Of a stretch of DNA of 64,000 nt, positions 16,061 to 25,317 are shown piece by piece. Each line of letters opens with the position of its first letter. Position 1 is the stretch's first letter. Position numbers and translations under genes: made by a program. The stretch lies in assembly GCF_001399675.1 (NCBI RefSeq), contig NZ_LJCO01000072.1, forward strand, positions 1 to 64,000, read 5' to 3'. Under the pieces are notes generated by a model that saw nothing but the letters and a program-made list of their open reading frames with translations, was not told the origin of the DNA and did no database searches. The DNA is from Paenalicyclobacillus ferrooxydans. Lineage in GTDB: Bacteria; Bacillota; Bacilli; Alicyclobacillales; Alicyclobacillaceae.

Positions 16061-17539
16061 TCAGCCAGAACCACCCGTCGGAACCGTCGTGTTCACAGGA
16101 ACCAGAACGTCAGCATTTCTCCCATAATACACAATCTTCCATTTGCCTGTTCCGGTGAGATAGGTCACAAGGGAGCTGCCGCTGTTAAAAAGAATAGCTT
16201 TGAAATGGTACTCATCAAGCAAATACGGGGCGTTGGACCACACGTTCTGGAGTGCGAGATAGTCCATGAACTTACCGTTCTTCAAGTAGATATCTGTACG
16301 TCCATCGATAAACGTAGGAACTCCCCTGAGAATCAGGTAGCCCCCCCAGTCATATTTGTTCAAAACACGCGTTGTCAGGTGATGTTGCTCCATATAGTTC
16401 ACAGCGCCGACAGGATAGGCACCTTGACTCCAGTGGTCTGCAACCGGTCCTTTCACATTCGGAACAGTGGTAAGAAAATACACCACCCAGACGAGGAGCA
16501 GGATGCCGTCCGCAAATCGCATCAGGCGTGTTGGTCTGTTTAACCGTTGGAACCAATCACTTGTCACTTGTGCTAGGAGAGGCACAGAAGCGATGGCGAC
16601 GTAGGGAAGGAAACGCTGATACACCAGCATCACAGCAAAACTGCCGCCAAAGTAAAGCACATCACGCATCGGCAACGTCTTGTGGCGCATGAGGATGATC
16701 AAAAACACGATGATCAGAAACGGCAACACTCCGTACTTGAAACTCCATATGTGAAAGTCTGGCGAGTGCCATTCCATGATGTTGTTTGTCATTTCTGGGT
16801 CATTGCCAAGCAATGCATATGTATAGGCCTTGATCCCATTCGGATTGATGAGCCCGACCAAAGTTCCTGCCACAGCGGCAAGCAACAGCCGCCACCTGGC
16901 TCCCTTTGGCAACACAGTTTTGGTGAATCTGCCCACTGTCGGCAAGAAACTGACCAGGACCTCGAGCACCAGTAAGAAAATTCCGATTGTCGAGGAACCA
17001 TGGGAATTCGCCCACAACAGCATGAGCAGGGGGACCCAATAGAGGACGTAAAAAGCCCCTTCGCGAACACGCTGGATGAGCAACAAAAACAAGGCAAACA
17101 TCAAGTAAGAGACAATCTGCGGCCGCATGGTCCAGAAAATGATACCGGCGAATTGCCCGATGCATGCAAGGAAGGCAGCCATCACACGATTGCCCTTCGA
17201 CACCCTAATCGCCAGGTGGTACAAAATGAACACTGTACCCGCGAAAATGGCCATCTGAAACAGCCATGTGGCTGGAAATCCAAAGTGTTTGCCCAACCAG
17301 GCAAAAACAACTTCAAACAACCACTCTTGCGTTACCCAAGGTTGTCCTTTGCTCGACCAAGAGAATGGATCGGTGGTCGGAACCATATGATGCGAAAGGA
17401 TATACAGACCTGTGGCATAGTGCCATGGTGTGTCGGGGTCATCGTACGCGTGCATCTCATACATCGCGATGGCGAGAATCCAGACAAATAGAATCAACCA
17501 CTCGACGCTAAAGAGACGCCGAAAGTTCCACTTCATCAT
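16061..17539 (-). CDS. Polytopic membrane protein, GT-C glycosyltransferase-like
   Basis: A 492-residue protein with about ten membrane helices. An acidic first loop follows TM1 (YDDPDTPWHYATG, residues 32-44), as in GT-C lipid-phosphosugar glycosyltransferases, and a soluble C-terminal domain (about 370-492) contains FIDGRTDIY. The likely role is transfer of a sugar from a polyprenyl-phosphate donor on the outer face of the membrane; this is inference from topology. Its ATG overlaps the stop of the RDD gene by 4 bp (ATGA), so the two are translationally coupled. Confidence 0.65.
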   Translation of the reverse strand: MMKWNFRRLFSVEWLILFVWILAIAMYEMHAYDDPDTPWHYATGLYILSHHMVPTTDPFSWSSKGQPWVTQEWLFEVVFAWLGKHFGFPATWLFQMAIFAGTVFILYHLAIRVSKGNRVMAAFLACIGQFAGIIFWTMRPQIVSYLMFALFLLLIQRVREGAFYVLYWVPLLMLLWANSHGSSTIGIFLLVLEVLVSFLPTVGRFTKTVLPKGARWRLLLAAVAGTLVGLINPNGIKAYTYALLGNDPEMTNNIMEWHSPDFHIWSFKYGVLPFLIIVFLIILMRHKTLPMRDVLYFGGSFAVMLVYQRFLPYVAIASVPLLAQVTSDWFQRLNRPTRLMRFADGILLLVWVVYFLTTVPNVKGPVADHWSQGAYPVGAVNYMEQHHLTTRVLNKYDWGGYLILRGVPTFIDGRTDIYLKNGKFMDYLALQNVWSNAPYLLDEYHFKAILFNSGSSLVTYLTGTGKWKIVYYGRNADVLVPVNTTVPTGGSG

Positions 17540-18519
17540 GACTTCCTTCCTCTCCGGTTGTCGCGGATCTGTCGGCTTACCGCAGTCAGCAAATGCTCCA
17601 TCTCCCTCAGAGTGACCTGTACAGGAGACGCTTTCGCAGACGTCTGTTGCAGAGTCGTCGTTGAACCCGCCTGGACAAACGGCATGGGCTCTTTATCCTT
17701 ATCACTCTTTCGCCGTGAATCGACGTTCCCCTCCCACGGTTCTACAGTGACAACATCGAGCGCCGTGAACCTGCGCCATACTTCGGGCACCAGTTCGTTC
17801 CGCTTTTCCTTTGACAGGGAGCGTAACCGAACCGTGAATTCGCTCAAAAACTGCCCCCAGTCTCCTGGCAAAGTTCCTTGAATCAACACAGCTGCAGTAC
17901 ATTTTGGAACCGTTATTTGCACGTTTGCAAGGGGTTGAGTTGCGATACCGGGTTTGGATAGGTTGCTGTCTACAGATGCGCTCTGGTTCGAATCCAGCGT
18001 CTCGGCAACGTTCCCTTGACCGAGTTCCCAGAAACTCATCATGCGGTCATGAACGACGACTGTACCTGCAGCGAGATCGCCCAGGCGGCGCTCTTGTTTG
18101 TCAATCACCGTCACAACCATACCAATCAAATAGCCAAATGGAAGAAAGTCGACGACCCGAAGCAGATTTCTCACCGTCGACGCGTAAAAACTCAAGGGTC
18201 GGCCGTCTCGACCAACTGCTCGAATCTTCATGATTTTTTTCCCTATGGTTTGTCCAGACAAAGCTGTCTCAAGTGCGATAAAATAACCCCAGAAGATGAG
18301 AAAAGAGATGACGACCGCTGCCCCGACCAGATAGGAAGTGGCACTCCCGAAGACGTTCAACCATTGCCACATCAGTTCACTGAGTGTGAAAAGGACATAG
18401 AAGACGACCAGAACCAGGAGATCGATGAGTTGAGCCACTGCGCGCGACCCGATGCCCGCCAGGTGGAGACGCAGGCGCACCTGCTCTGGTGTCTGTATTT
18501 GCATATCATTATCCAGCAC
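17536..18519 (-). CDS. RDD-family membrane protein with long C-terminal extension
   Basis: A 327-residue protein. The RDD domain (about 20-165) has the signature Arg (GIGSRAVAQLIDLLV), the Asp of TM1 and a conserved loop (GQTIGKKIMKIRAVGRDG), ending RRLGDLAAGTVVV. The C-terminal 160 residues are polar and cytosolic, with no recognised domain. RDD proteins are linked to transport or ion homeostasis and are often found with MoxR/DUF58 genes, as here. GTG start at 18519 with GGTGGTG upstream; ATG 18504 is an alternative. Only 28 bp separates it from the divergent SpoIIM-domain gene. Confidence 0.8.
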   Translation of the reverse strand: MLDNDMQIQTPEQVRLRLHLAGIGSRAVAQLIDLLVLVVFYVLFTLSELMWQWLNVFGSATSYLVGAAVVISFLIFWGYFIALETALSGQTIGKKIMKIRAVGRDGRPLSFYASTVRNLLRVVDFLPFGYLIGMVVTVIDKQERRLGDLAAGTVVVHDRMMSFWELGQGNVAETLDSNQSASVDSNLSKPGIATQPLANVQITVPKCTAAVLIQGTLPGDWGQFLSEFTVRLRSLSKEKRNELVPEVWRRFTALDVVTVEPWEGNVDSRRKSDKDKEPMPFVQAGSTTTLQQTSAKASPVQVTLREMEHLLTAVSRQIRDNRRGRKS

Positions 18520-18547
18520 TTTATCACCACCAGGAGGAATACACGCT

Positions 18548-19537
18548 ATGCTCGTCCAACAGTTTCAGGCTCGAAGAGGTCCAACTTGGCAAAAACTAGA
18601 GAGCTTGCTCCAAGAGCGGAACCTGAGTCAAACCGCCGACAAGTTTACACAGTTTGTACGGCTTTACCGGGGTGTGGCGAGCGACCTCTCCTATGCACAG
18701 ACGTTTTACCCTGACCACCCCGTTACAGAATACTTAAACGGCCTGGTATCTGTTGCACATCATCGATTGTATCGCAGAACGAGTCGCAGCTACACGACAA
18801 TTTGGACTTTTTACTCGCGCATCTTTCCCCAGACATTCCGTCAACTCAGCGGCTACATCTTCGCAGCGACGGCATTGTCTCTCATCGGTGCCTTGTATGG
18901 ATATATGCTTGTATTGATGCAGCCAATTCAGGCGTACCATTTGCTTCCACCGTCTTTTCTCAGCCAGTTTCACCCGAATCAAGCAGGCCCGCACGCAGTC
19001 GACTCCCCCTTAATATCGAGCATTATTATGACCCACAACATCATGGTTGCCTTGATGGCATTCGTGGGCGGAATTACTGTCGGATTGTATACGGCCTATG
19101 CTCTCTGGCAAAATGGAATGATTCTCGGCGTTCTGGCAGCCCTCTTTCAGACCAGTGGACGAGCCACGGTCTTTTGGTCCCTGATCGTGCCGCATGGTGT
19201 TACTGAACTTCTCGCCATCTTCATCGCCGGGGGCGCTGGTCTGCGTCTGGCCCACAAAATGGTGGCTCCTTCGCACCTGACACGGCCTGCTGCGTTTCGT
19301 CTCGGTGCACTGGATGCCGTAAAGTTAATGCTCGGCACCGTGCCAATGTTCATGATTGCGGGGACCATCGAAGGTTTTGTAACCCCGTCGAACATCCCTG
19401 TCTGGATGAAGTTCATGGTGGCAGGCCTCACAGGGCTCATCTGGGTGATTTACTTTTCATCCGCCGGCCGCAGGTCCTCTTCTCGCTTCCGTGCCGCTAA
19501 AGTACGCCGCGACGCTTCTTCTTCAGATAGTTACTGA
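18548..19537 (+). CDS. SpoIIM-domain (stage II sporulation M-like) membrane protein
   Basis: A 329-residue protein. A helical cytosolic N-terminus (about 1-95) is followed by the SpoIIM domain with five or six membrane helices, including MTHNIMVALMAFVGGIT and FWSLIVPHGVTELLAIF. True SpoIIM belongs to the DMP peptidoglycan machine; this longer form is the type found with RDD, MoxR and DUF58 genes, and a role in the same membrane module is inferred. ATG 18548 follows CAGGAGG. Its 3' end overlaps the convergent DUF58 gene by 41 bp. Confidence 0.82.
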   Translation: MLVQQFQARRGPTWQKLESLLQERNLSQTADKFTQFVRLYRGVASDLSYAQTFYPDHPVTEYLNGLVSVAHHRLYRRTSRSYTTIWTFYSRIFPQTFRQLSGYIFAATALSLIGALYGYMLVLMQPIQAYHLLPPSFLSQFHPNQAGPHAVDSPLISSIIMTHNIMVALMAFVGGITVGLYTAYALWQNGMILGVLAALFQTSGRATVFWSLIVPHGVTELLAIFIAGGAGLRLAHKMVAPSHLTRPAAFRLGALDAVKLMLGTVPMFMIAGTIEGFVTPSNIPVWMKFMVAGLTGLIWVIYFSSAGRRSSSRFRAAKVRRDASSSDSY

Positions 19538-20849
19538 CCACTTTGGTCACAAGCTCACTCGGCGGAGCTTCAATGACATCGACATTCTCACGACGCAACA
19601 CCGCTGAAAGGTCCTCGCGCTCCTCGAGGAGCCATTCCACCGATGCCCATTCCGCGACATCAGCTTCTGTCAGCGGCGGTTGTTGCAGGAGTTGATGCAA
19701 GTGGACCGGAGAGACCGTAACGAAGACTGTCGGGTGATGCCGCCTGGCCGTATGAATGGCTGGTAAAAAACCGGCATCTGTCGCGAGTCCTTCCATTTCC
19801 GATAGTACGATAAGCAGGCTTCGCCGCCGAAAGCGCCCCGAGAGACTGGAAAAAAGCGCCTGGTACCCCCCTTGAACCGCCCGCGGTGTCAGCTTAGCGA
19901 GGGAGTCGACAACGGCTTGCCAATGTTTCTGCCCTTTATTTGGGGAAAGACGAACGTCCACTTTATCGCTGAACCCAATCACCCCTACGCTGTCACCCAT
20001 CCTGAGTGCGGTATAAGCCAAAGCAGTCGCGCACTCGACTGCATGATCGAGCCTTGTTTTCCCATCTGGCAACTGAACAGCCATGTACCGACTGGCATCG
20101 ATCGCGATAATGATGTGCTGGCCGCGCTCTGGTTCATACACATTTTTCATCAACCGAGTTCTGCGAGCGGTGGCTGCCCAGTTTACCGACCTGAGGTCAT
20201 CATCCACGCCATACTCAGCGATGTACGCAAAATCTGTATCGCCGCTGGCAAGACGCCTTACATGTCGGCCCTCTTGAAACAGCGTCTGCATGAGGCTCGC
20301 CACGCTGTCTCGCCAAGATGTCACATCCGGCAGCACCAGAAGCTCACATGCAGTATCATCCGCCCGGTGGAAATAGGTCCAAAATCCCAGCGGACTCTTC
20401 CATCGGCAGTCAACAGCTGAAAATTCAGCCCACCCACGCACCCTCGGTGTCAACTCTGTGTGGTACACGAAGGGCGATTCCATTTCTGTACGCTTGGTGA
20501 CGCCCCACGAGAATGGTTCACCCAGATCGAACTCGAACTTCGGTGCTGCCAACGTGGGCGAAGGCAGAACGCGAACGGTCACCGTGAGCGGCAGTCCAAT
20601 CTGCGGCGTCCCACTCGTTTCCCGCTCAACTTGCGGTGTCCCCATTCGGCGTCCAATCACAAAGTCAACGAGGACCACGATGCCAAACAGCAAAAACAAG
20701 ATGCCCCCTGTATATGTGAAGCTTTTGAGCGTTCCGAGCCCGAGCGCGATAATCCCCAGAACCACCCACACCGCAGCTTGGCGATTTGCAGGGGCTGTCC
20801 TGTCAGCGCGGGACTTCCACTTGTTCCAAGATGCGCGAAATGACGGCAT
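19497..20849 (-). CDS. DUF58 (vWA-like) domain protein
   Basis: A 450-residue protein. Two membrane helices near the N-terminus (about 25-70) precede the DUF58 core with VDDDLRSVNWAATARRTRLM, followed by a vWA-like fold starting IIIAIDASRYM (DxS metal-site remnant). DUF58 proteins act with MoxR ATPases, possibly as metal-insertion or assembly adaptors. ATG 20849 follows AAGGAG with a 9-nt gap and overlaps the end of the MoxR gene by 47 bp, so the two are tightly coupled. Confidence 0.85.
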   Translation of the reverse strand: MPSFRASWNKWKSRADRTAPANRQAAVWVVLGIIALGLGTLKSFTYTGGILFLLFGIVVLVDFVIGRRMGTPQVERETSGTPQIGLPLTVTVRVLPSPTLAAPKFEFDLGEPFSWGVTKRTEMESPFVYHTELTPRVRGWAEFSAVDCRWKSPLGFWTYFHRADDTACELLVLPDVTSWRDSVASLMQTLFQEGRHVRRLASGDTDFAYIAEYGVDDDLRSVNWAATARRTRLMKNVYEPERGQHIIIAIDASRYMAVQLPDGKTRLDHAVECATALAYTALRMGDSVGVIGFSDKVDVRLSPNKGQKHWQAVVDSLAKLTPRAVQGGYQALFSSLSGRFRRRSLLIVLSEMEGLATDAGFLPAIHTARRHHPTVFVTVSPVHLHQLLQQPPLTEADVAEWASVEWLLEEREDLSAVLRRENVDVIEAPPSELVTKVVSNYLKKKRRGVL

Positions 20850-21774
20850 CAGCTTCGACTCCTTCGAGTTCAGCGTTGGCCATAAGCAGGATACGATGCC
20901 TCCAGACCGGATGTATGACTGTGTGAATGTCGTCAGGAATGACATAATCACGCTCGTCGATGTAAGCTGCCGCCTTTGCGGCATCGAGCAATGCCGTCGC
21001 AGCACGAGGACTCGCTCCAAGGGAGATGCCCTCGACATTACGAGATCGACGGGCAAGCTGCACGATGTACACTAGAACTGCTTCGGAAGCTGTCACGTTT
21101 TGAACCTCACGCATCATGCGAAAGAGGTCCTGCGTAGAGACAACCGGGGCCAATCGAGCCAGTCCATCCTCCCCCATCCCACCTCGATGATGCTGCAACA
21201 TCAAAACTTCTGCTGCTTCATCTGGATAATCCACCCGAATCTGCATCAAAAAGCGGTCCAATTGCGCCTCTGGCAACGGGTATGTACCTTCATACTCAAT
21301 TGGATTCTGGGTTGCGATCACGAAAAAGGGGTGCGGCAATGGGCGGGATTCTCCATAAATGGATACCTGTCTTTCTTCCATGGCCTCAAGCAACGCAGCT
21401 TGTGTCTTAGGTGGCGTACGGTTGATTTCGTCCGCCAGCACCACATTCGCAAATATGGGGCCTTGTCGAATTTCAAAGGTACCATGTGACATATCGTAGT
21501 ACGCATTCCCAAGAATGTCGCTTGGCATTAAGTCAGGCGTAAACTGAATCCGTTGATATACACCGCCAATCAGTTGCGTCAATGTCCTGGCAAGCCGGGT
21601 CTTTCCGGTGCCTGGCACACCTTCAATCAATACGTGACCGCCGGCAAGCAGTGCAATCAGCATCTCATTGACGACACCCCGCTGTCCAAAAACCACGGAT
21701 TCAAGCTGTTCTTGAATCGATTTGACCTCTTCTCGCAACTTCCCCGTACCCCTTTCGCTCGCCATCCGTGTCAA
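20803..21774 (-). CDS. MoxR-family AAA+ ATPase
   Basis: A 323-residue AAA+ protein. Walker A GVPGTGKT (about residue 55), Walker B VVLADEINR, sensor 1 VIATQNP and the arginine finger region LDRFLMQI are all present. MoxR ATPases are chaperone-like remodelling enzymes that work with vWA/DUF58 partners. The first possible start is TTG 21774; ATG 21765 is an alternative, and neither has a good ribosome site, so translation may be coupled to the DUF4350 gene ending 3 bp before. It is the centre of the module at 16-24.4 kb. Confidence 0.92.
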   Translation of the reverse strand: MTRMASERGTGKLREEVKSIQEQLESVVFGQRGVVNEMLIALLAGGHVLIEGVPGTGKTRLARTLTQLIGGVYQRIQFTPDLMPSDILGNAYYDMSHGTFEIRQGPIFANVVLADEINRTPPKTQAALLEAMEERQVSIYGESRPLPHPFFVIATQNPIEYEGTYPLPEAQLDRFLMQIRVDYPDEAAEVLMLQHHRGGMGEDGLARLAPVVSTQDLFRMMREVQNVTASEAVLVYIVQLARRSRNVEGISLGASPRAATALLDAAKAAAYIDERDYVIPDDIHTVIHPVWRHRILLMANAELEGVEADAVISRILEQVEVPR

Positions 21775-21776
21775 CT

Positions 21777-22919
21777 TTATTCAGAAGTCTCACCAAGCCC
21801 ATAGAGGAGACTTTGCAAGGCTCGAAGATTGCGTCTCTGGGCAGCTCTTCCGGCCTTCATACCATCTCCGCCATCCTCCGTACGCCACTGTGCATATGCC
21901 TGTTGCAATGACGGGGATAGGCTCGGCAAGACCACGGTATCAAGAACCTCCCAAGAGGCCGTTCGGGGCATCCCGTACAACTTGCACAGCCTGCGTCGTA
22001 CGGCTCCGTCGAGCAGAGCCTGCCGCGCCTTCAAGAGGCCGCGGCGCCGATAATGCCACGCAAGTGCATGCACCAATTCCACGTCAACACGAGGCTGTTC
22101 ATCTGGGGCTGGTCGAAAAGCCCCAAAACGGGTGCCTCCTCCCATCACAACGGCAACGACGGCCGCAAGCAGTAACAAGAACGTCCCTTCGCGCCCGTAC
22201 CCAAAAAGAGTGGCCCACATTCCCTGTGCTACGACGCCGTGTCCATACTCATCCCACAAGATGGACTTTCCCGCGGAGAAGTGCCAGAGAATTTGCAGGT
22301 TCTGAGCCTTGCCAATCGCTTGATTCTCGAAAACCCGTGGTGCAGTCCAGACAACGAGCTCTCCCTTGCCGAATTGGAACTCAGCCCCGACATCGATATC
22401 GTTGTTGGCAACCATGAGCGAATCGGCTGCTTGTAAGCCGCTCCCACCGAGTTTACTGGACGCTGAAAAATCCAGTCCTCTCAGCGACGTGTAATCTCCA
22501 GCGGTTCGAATCTGAACTGAGTGCACTTTCTGAGTACCCGTTGTGTTCACTGTGAGTTTTAGAAGATGGGTCACTGTGTCAGGGCTGGAGGTCACCCAAA
22601 TCACCTCGTGCCCTGCTTTGACGTAATCGACCAGCGCCTTTGCGTGTGCGGTATTGTACTGTCCAGATTGCGGTTCCACGCTTACATAGACCGCATTTGT
22701 GGACGTAGGCAGCAACTCAGGAACCTGCGCAAAGGTCTGAAAAGAGAGGCCAAGACGCGGCCAGAGCTGTGCGAGTGCAAGATCGCCCATCGGTTGTGCT
22801 GATGCACTGGATCCCGGGGTTGCATCTATCGTCGCTTTCGGGTTCGGGTGAGCGATATACAAAACACCAGCGTAAATCGCCATGGCCAATAAAACAAGCC
22901 ACCAACTGCGCGGTCTCAT
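21777..22919 (-). CDS. DUF4350 domain protein
   Basis: A 380-residue protein. It has an N-terminal signal anchor (about 6-22), an extracytoplasmic DUF4350 domain (about 40-235, with VYVSVEPQSG, HEVIWVTSS and ILWDEYGHG), a second membrane helix near residue 250 and a cytosolic tail. DUF4350 proteins are consistently found with MoxR, DUF58 and DUF4129 genes, as here; the molecular function is unknown. The start overlaps the preceding stop (ATGA at 22916-22919). Confidence 0.85.
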   Translation of the reverse strand: MRPRSWWLVLLAMAIYAGVLYIAHPNPKATIDATPGSSASAQPMGDLALAQLWPRLGLSFQTFAQVPELLPTSTNAVYVSVEPQSGQYNTAHAKALVDYVKAGHEVIWVTSSPDTVTHLLKLTVNTTGTQKVHSVQIRTAGDYTSLRGLDFSASSKLGGSGLQAADSLMVANNDIDVGAEFQFGKGELVVWTAPRVFENQAIGKAQNLQILWHFSAGKSILWDEYGHGVVAQGMWATLFGYGREGTFLLLLAAVVAVVMGGGTRFGAFRPAPDEQPRVDVELVHALAWHYRRRGLLKARQALLDGAVRRRLCKLYGMPRTASWEVLDTVVLPSLSPSLQQAYAQWRTEDGGDGMKAGRAAQRRNLRALQSLLYGLGETSE

Positions 22920-23521
22920 GACGCCTCCGTCCCCCTCACCGCCAACGCATCGCTCACTTCGCGCAGAATCCGCTCTGCATCCGCTTGAGCCAGCGGCCGT
23001 TTTGCAAACCAGACGGCTTCAGCGGCTGCGGCTGTTGATTGAAAAACGCTGGCAAGGGGGGCCTGTGCTCGGATCAGTTCACGGCTGTATGCACGAAGTG
23101 TCTTCGATAGGCGGACGCGGATCAAATCCTCTGTTGCCGCCCGCAACAGCATCGCCTCAATCAAAAAATGCAACATTTGCGAGTAATCGCCAGCTTCAAA
23201 GCGGCGGTTGGCATCCTTGAGGAGCGCTTGCCCATCCTGGCTCTGCGGCGGTACCCGGATTGCTAACCCCCTGGCGCGTCCTCTGACGACACGCCACACG
23301 ACTACGCCAGCGGCAAGGATCAAGATGATACAGACACCAGCCAACGCAAAGCCCACATCGCGAAGGGCGTGCACACTGAGGTTCAGATGAATGTGCCTGG
23401 CTATCCACTGCAAAGCACGCATCCACCACGGAATGGGCTGTTTTGGGGTGTGAAACAACTTATCCCGTAAAATACCCTGAAGTGCTTGATGAGCTTCTCG
23501 ATATGAAGGGGAGTTGGCCAT
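22916..23521 (-). CDS. DUF4129 domain protein
   Basis: A 201-residue protein with one membrane helix (about 60-82) and a C-terminal DUF4129 region (ANRRFEAGDYSQMLHFLIEAMLLRAA... SKTLRAYSRELI... AVWFAKRPL). DUF4129 also forms the tail of some transglutaminase-like membrane proteins; no catalytic domain is present here. ATG 23521 with GAGGGG 7 nt upstream is preferred to GTG 23536, which overlaps the preceding gene. Confidence 0.8.
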   Translation of the reverse strand: MANSPSYREAHQALQGILRDKLFHTPKQPIPWWMRALQWIARHIHLNLSVHALRDVGFALAGVCIILILAAGVVVWRVVRGRARGLAIRVPPQSQDGQALLKDANRRFEAGDYSQMLHFLIEAMLLRAATEDLIRVRLSKTLRAYSRELIRAQAPLASVFQSTAAAAEAVWFAKRPLAQADAERILREVSDALAVRGTEAS

Positions 23522-23532
23522 CCCATTACCCC

Positions 23533-24444
23533 TCACTCATCACGCAGCCAAGCGGCAAGATCGGGGGCTTCCGTGCGGATGCGCAAATCCAGGTACAATA
23601 TCGCCATCGCGAGGATGGAGAAGGGTGTTACGACGACCGCAACGAGATCGGTCAGAATTGACTGGAGGACAACAGCCTTCACCAGGCTGAGCAGTAAACC
23701 GAATCCAAGACTCACCACAAAGATGAGCAGTTTGACAACAATGTAATATCCGATGATCCGCCACATGTTTCCGCGTGTCAGTTCAAACGAGCGACGAAAG
23801 GAAGCACCGAACGAGACCTTTTCTTCGAGCGTTGCGGACGGAACAAAAGCAAATTTTACTGCCAGCCAAATCAGGAACACTGCGGCGGTGAGCGACAGGA
23901 TCATGACAGCGACAGTCACCGCTGCTGACGTCAGGCCCATACCCCCAAAGAGGGCACCCACTGCTATGATGATGGCTGCAGAAACAGCAAAGGCGACGAA
24001 GTAGATGATCCAGCGAAGCACGTTCGTCCCGAGTACCGCAGGCAGCCTGCGCCAGGCATGTAAAAACGCCGCCCAATTCCCACAGGGACGCTCCTGTCTG
24101 TCGTACTGAAGACTCACGACAATATGCAAAACGGATCCGTAGAGAAGCGGAATCACGACAAACGCGCTTAAGAGCGTGAATACAAAGCCCGCGATCAGTG
24201 TCGGCAGCTGTGCAATCACTTTTTGCTGGACAACCGCCGGGTTCTGTACGTTCTGCAGCAACCCGGACACAAAGGTCTGCGTATGGATGTTAAACAGCGA
24301 TTCCACTATCAGATACGGCAGATAAATACAAATCGTGAGAAGCATCAGGGAAAGAAAGTGCCGGCGGTAAAGTCGGAAGGTGGTATCGATTAACCCTCCC
24401 ACGGTCTGAGGCCGTAGATTTCCAGGTTGTTCGTGGATGCCCAC
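23533..24444 (-). CDS. Polytopic membrane protein (GPDPase membrane-domain-like)
   Basis: A 303-residue protein with about six long hydrophobic segments and the amphipathic motif SFRRSFELTRGNMWRIIGYY found in the membrane domain of glycerophosphodiester phosphodiesterase-like proteins; no catalytic domain is attached. It is the first gene of the DUF4129/DUF4350/MoxR/DUF58 operon. GTG 24444 is chosen because AAAGGAGGG lies just upstream; an in-frame ATG at 24546 has no ribosome site. The gap 24445-24804 holds only the terminator at 24645. Confidence 0.75.
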   Translation of the reverse strand: MGIHEQPGNLRPQTVGGLIDTTFRLYRRHFLSLMLLTICIYLPYLIVESLFNIHTQTFVSGLLQNVQNPAVVQQKVIAQLPTLIAGFVFTLLSAFVVIPLLYGSVLHIVVSLQYDRQERPCGNWAAFLHAWRRLPAVLGTNVLRWIIYFVAFAVSAAIIIAVGALFGGMGLTSAAVTVAVMILSLTAAVFLIWLAVKFAFVPSATLEEKVSFGASFRRSFELTRGNMWRIIGYYIVVKLLIFVVSLGFGLLLSLVKAVVLQSILTDLVAVVVTPFSILAMAILYLDLRIRTEAPDLAAWLRDE

Positions 24445-24644
24445 CTGGTTCCCTCCTTTGAATGAGACAGTCAGATGACAAAACACTGGACTGAGGCGGC
24501 ATGATTTCAAAACTGGGACAATCTTGTTCTTCGCCCATGATAGCACATCTGCGTGAACAGATGGGCAGATCGGACGTGCATATCCGTGAGAAGATGACTT
24601 GCAAGAGCATTGGCCGTGCGTGATTGGACTCGCCTGTACAGAAA

Positions 24645-24687
24645 AAGGCTGCCAAAACAGCGGTTTTCACCACCGTCCGGCAGCCTT
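24645..24687 (-). terminator. Terminator after cupredoxin/ABC operon
   Basis: AAGGCTGCC/GGCAGCCTT (9 bp) with internal pairing; on the minus strand it is followed by TTTTTC. It lies about 115 bp after the cupredoxin stop. Confidence 0.7.
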
Positions 24688-24804
24688 GTTCGATCCGTTT
24701 ACTGGAACGTAGTCGGTACGTGAGCCTATTTCCATCAGGGCTCATTTCCATCAGAACTCACTGACGAACACCATTAATGCGAATGTGATACGAATCGTTG
24801 TCCA

Positions 24805-25287
24805 TTAATGTACCACTGTCGGTACGCTCCTGGCCCGCTCTGCTGCAGCTTTGGCTGCTCTTTCCGGTACCACGAGCAGATATCCTTCCATCGGACCTTC
24901 ATGGTTTGCATCGGCGTGGGCCGTACAGATGACACGAAAGAAACCAGGTTTCGTTGCTTTAAAATGGAGAGTCGTGACCTCATTTCGGTGCACCACAGTG
25001 TGAAGATTGTAGCCCTCAAGCACGAGAGGATGATCGTGACCCTTCAGCCCCCGAATCCTTAACGTTACATCATCCCCTTCGGCTGCTACAAACACTGCGG
25101 GGTCCAACCGATAGACCTCTGTCGTTGATCCGTCCGATTGTTTGGCAGCGATCTCGTTCGTGACCACCTGATATGACACACTTTCCGCAAGCACTGTTCG
25201 CGGGTGCATCACGAGACTTGCAGCAACAACAGTCAAAACCGCCGCAAGACTGACGGCGCGCGTCAGACTTGTGTGACTTATACGCAC
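24805..25287 (-). CDS. Secreted cupredoxin-domain copper protein
   Basis: A 160-residue protein with a signal peptide (about 1-34, ending TVLA-ES). The cupredoxin fold shows ligands at the C-terminus: an upstream His (GHDHP or NLH), Cys in VICTAH, the following His and a Met in GPMEGYL, like blue-copper or CuA-type domains. The expected location is outside the membrane, for electron transfer or copper handling. GTG 25287 follows GGTGGGGTGA. It lies 30 bp after the ABC exporter genes on the same strand, so it is probably the last gene of their operon. Confidence 0.82.
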   Translation of the reverse strand: MRISHTSLTRAVSLAAVLTVVAASLVMHPRTVLAESVSYQVVTNEIAAKQSDGSTTEVYRLDPAVFVAAEGDDVTLRIRGLKGHDHPLVLEGYNLHTVVHRNEVTTLHFKATKPGFFRVICTAHADANHEGPMEGYLLVVPERAAKAAAERARSVPTVVH

Positions 25288-25317
25288 AGAAACTCACCCC
25301 ACCGCCCTCATCTTGGC

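Noticed and set aside
18452-18547. Upstream extension of the SpoIIM-domain protein
   Set aside because: It would overlap the divergent RDD gene, and ATG 18548 has a good CAGGAGG ribosome site.
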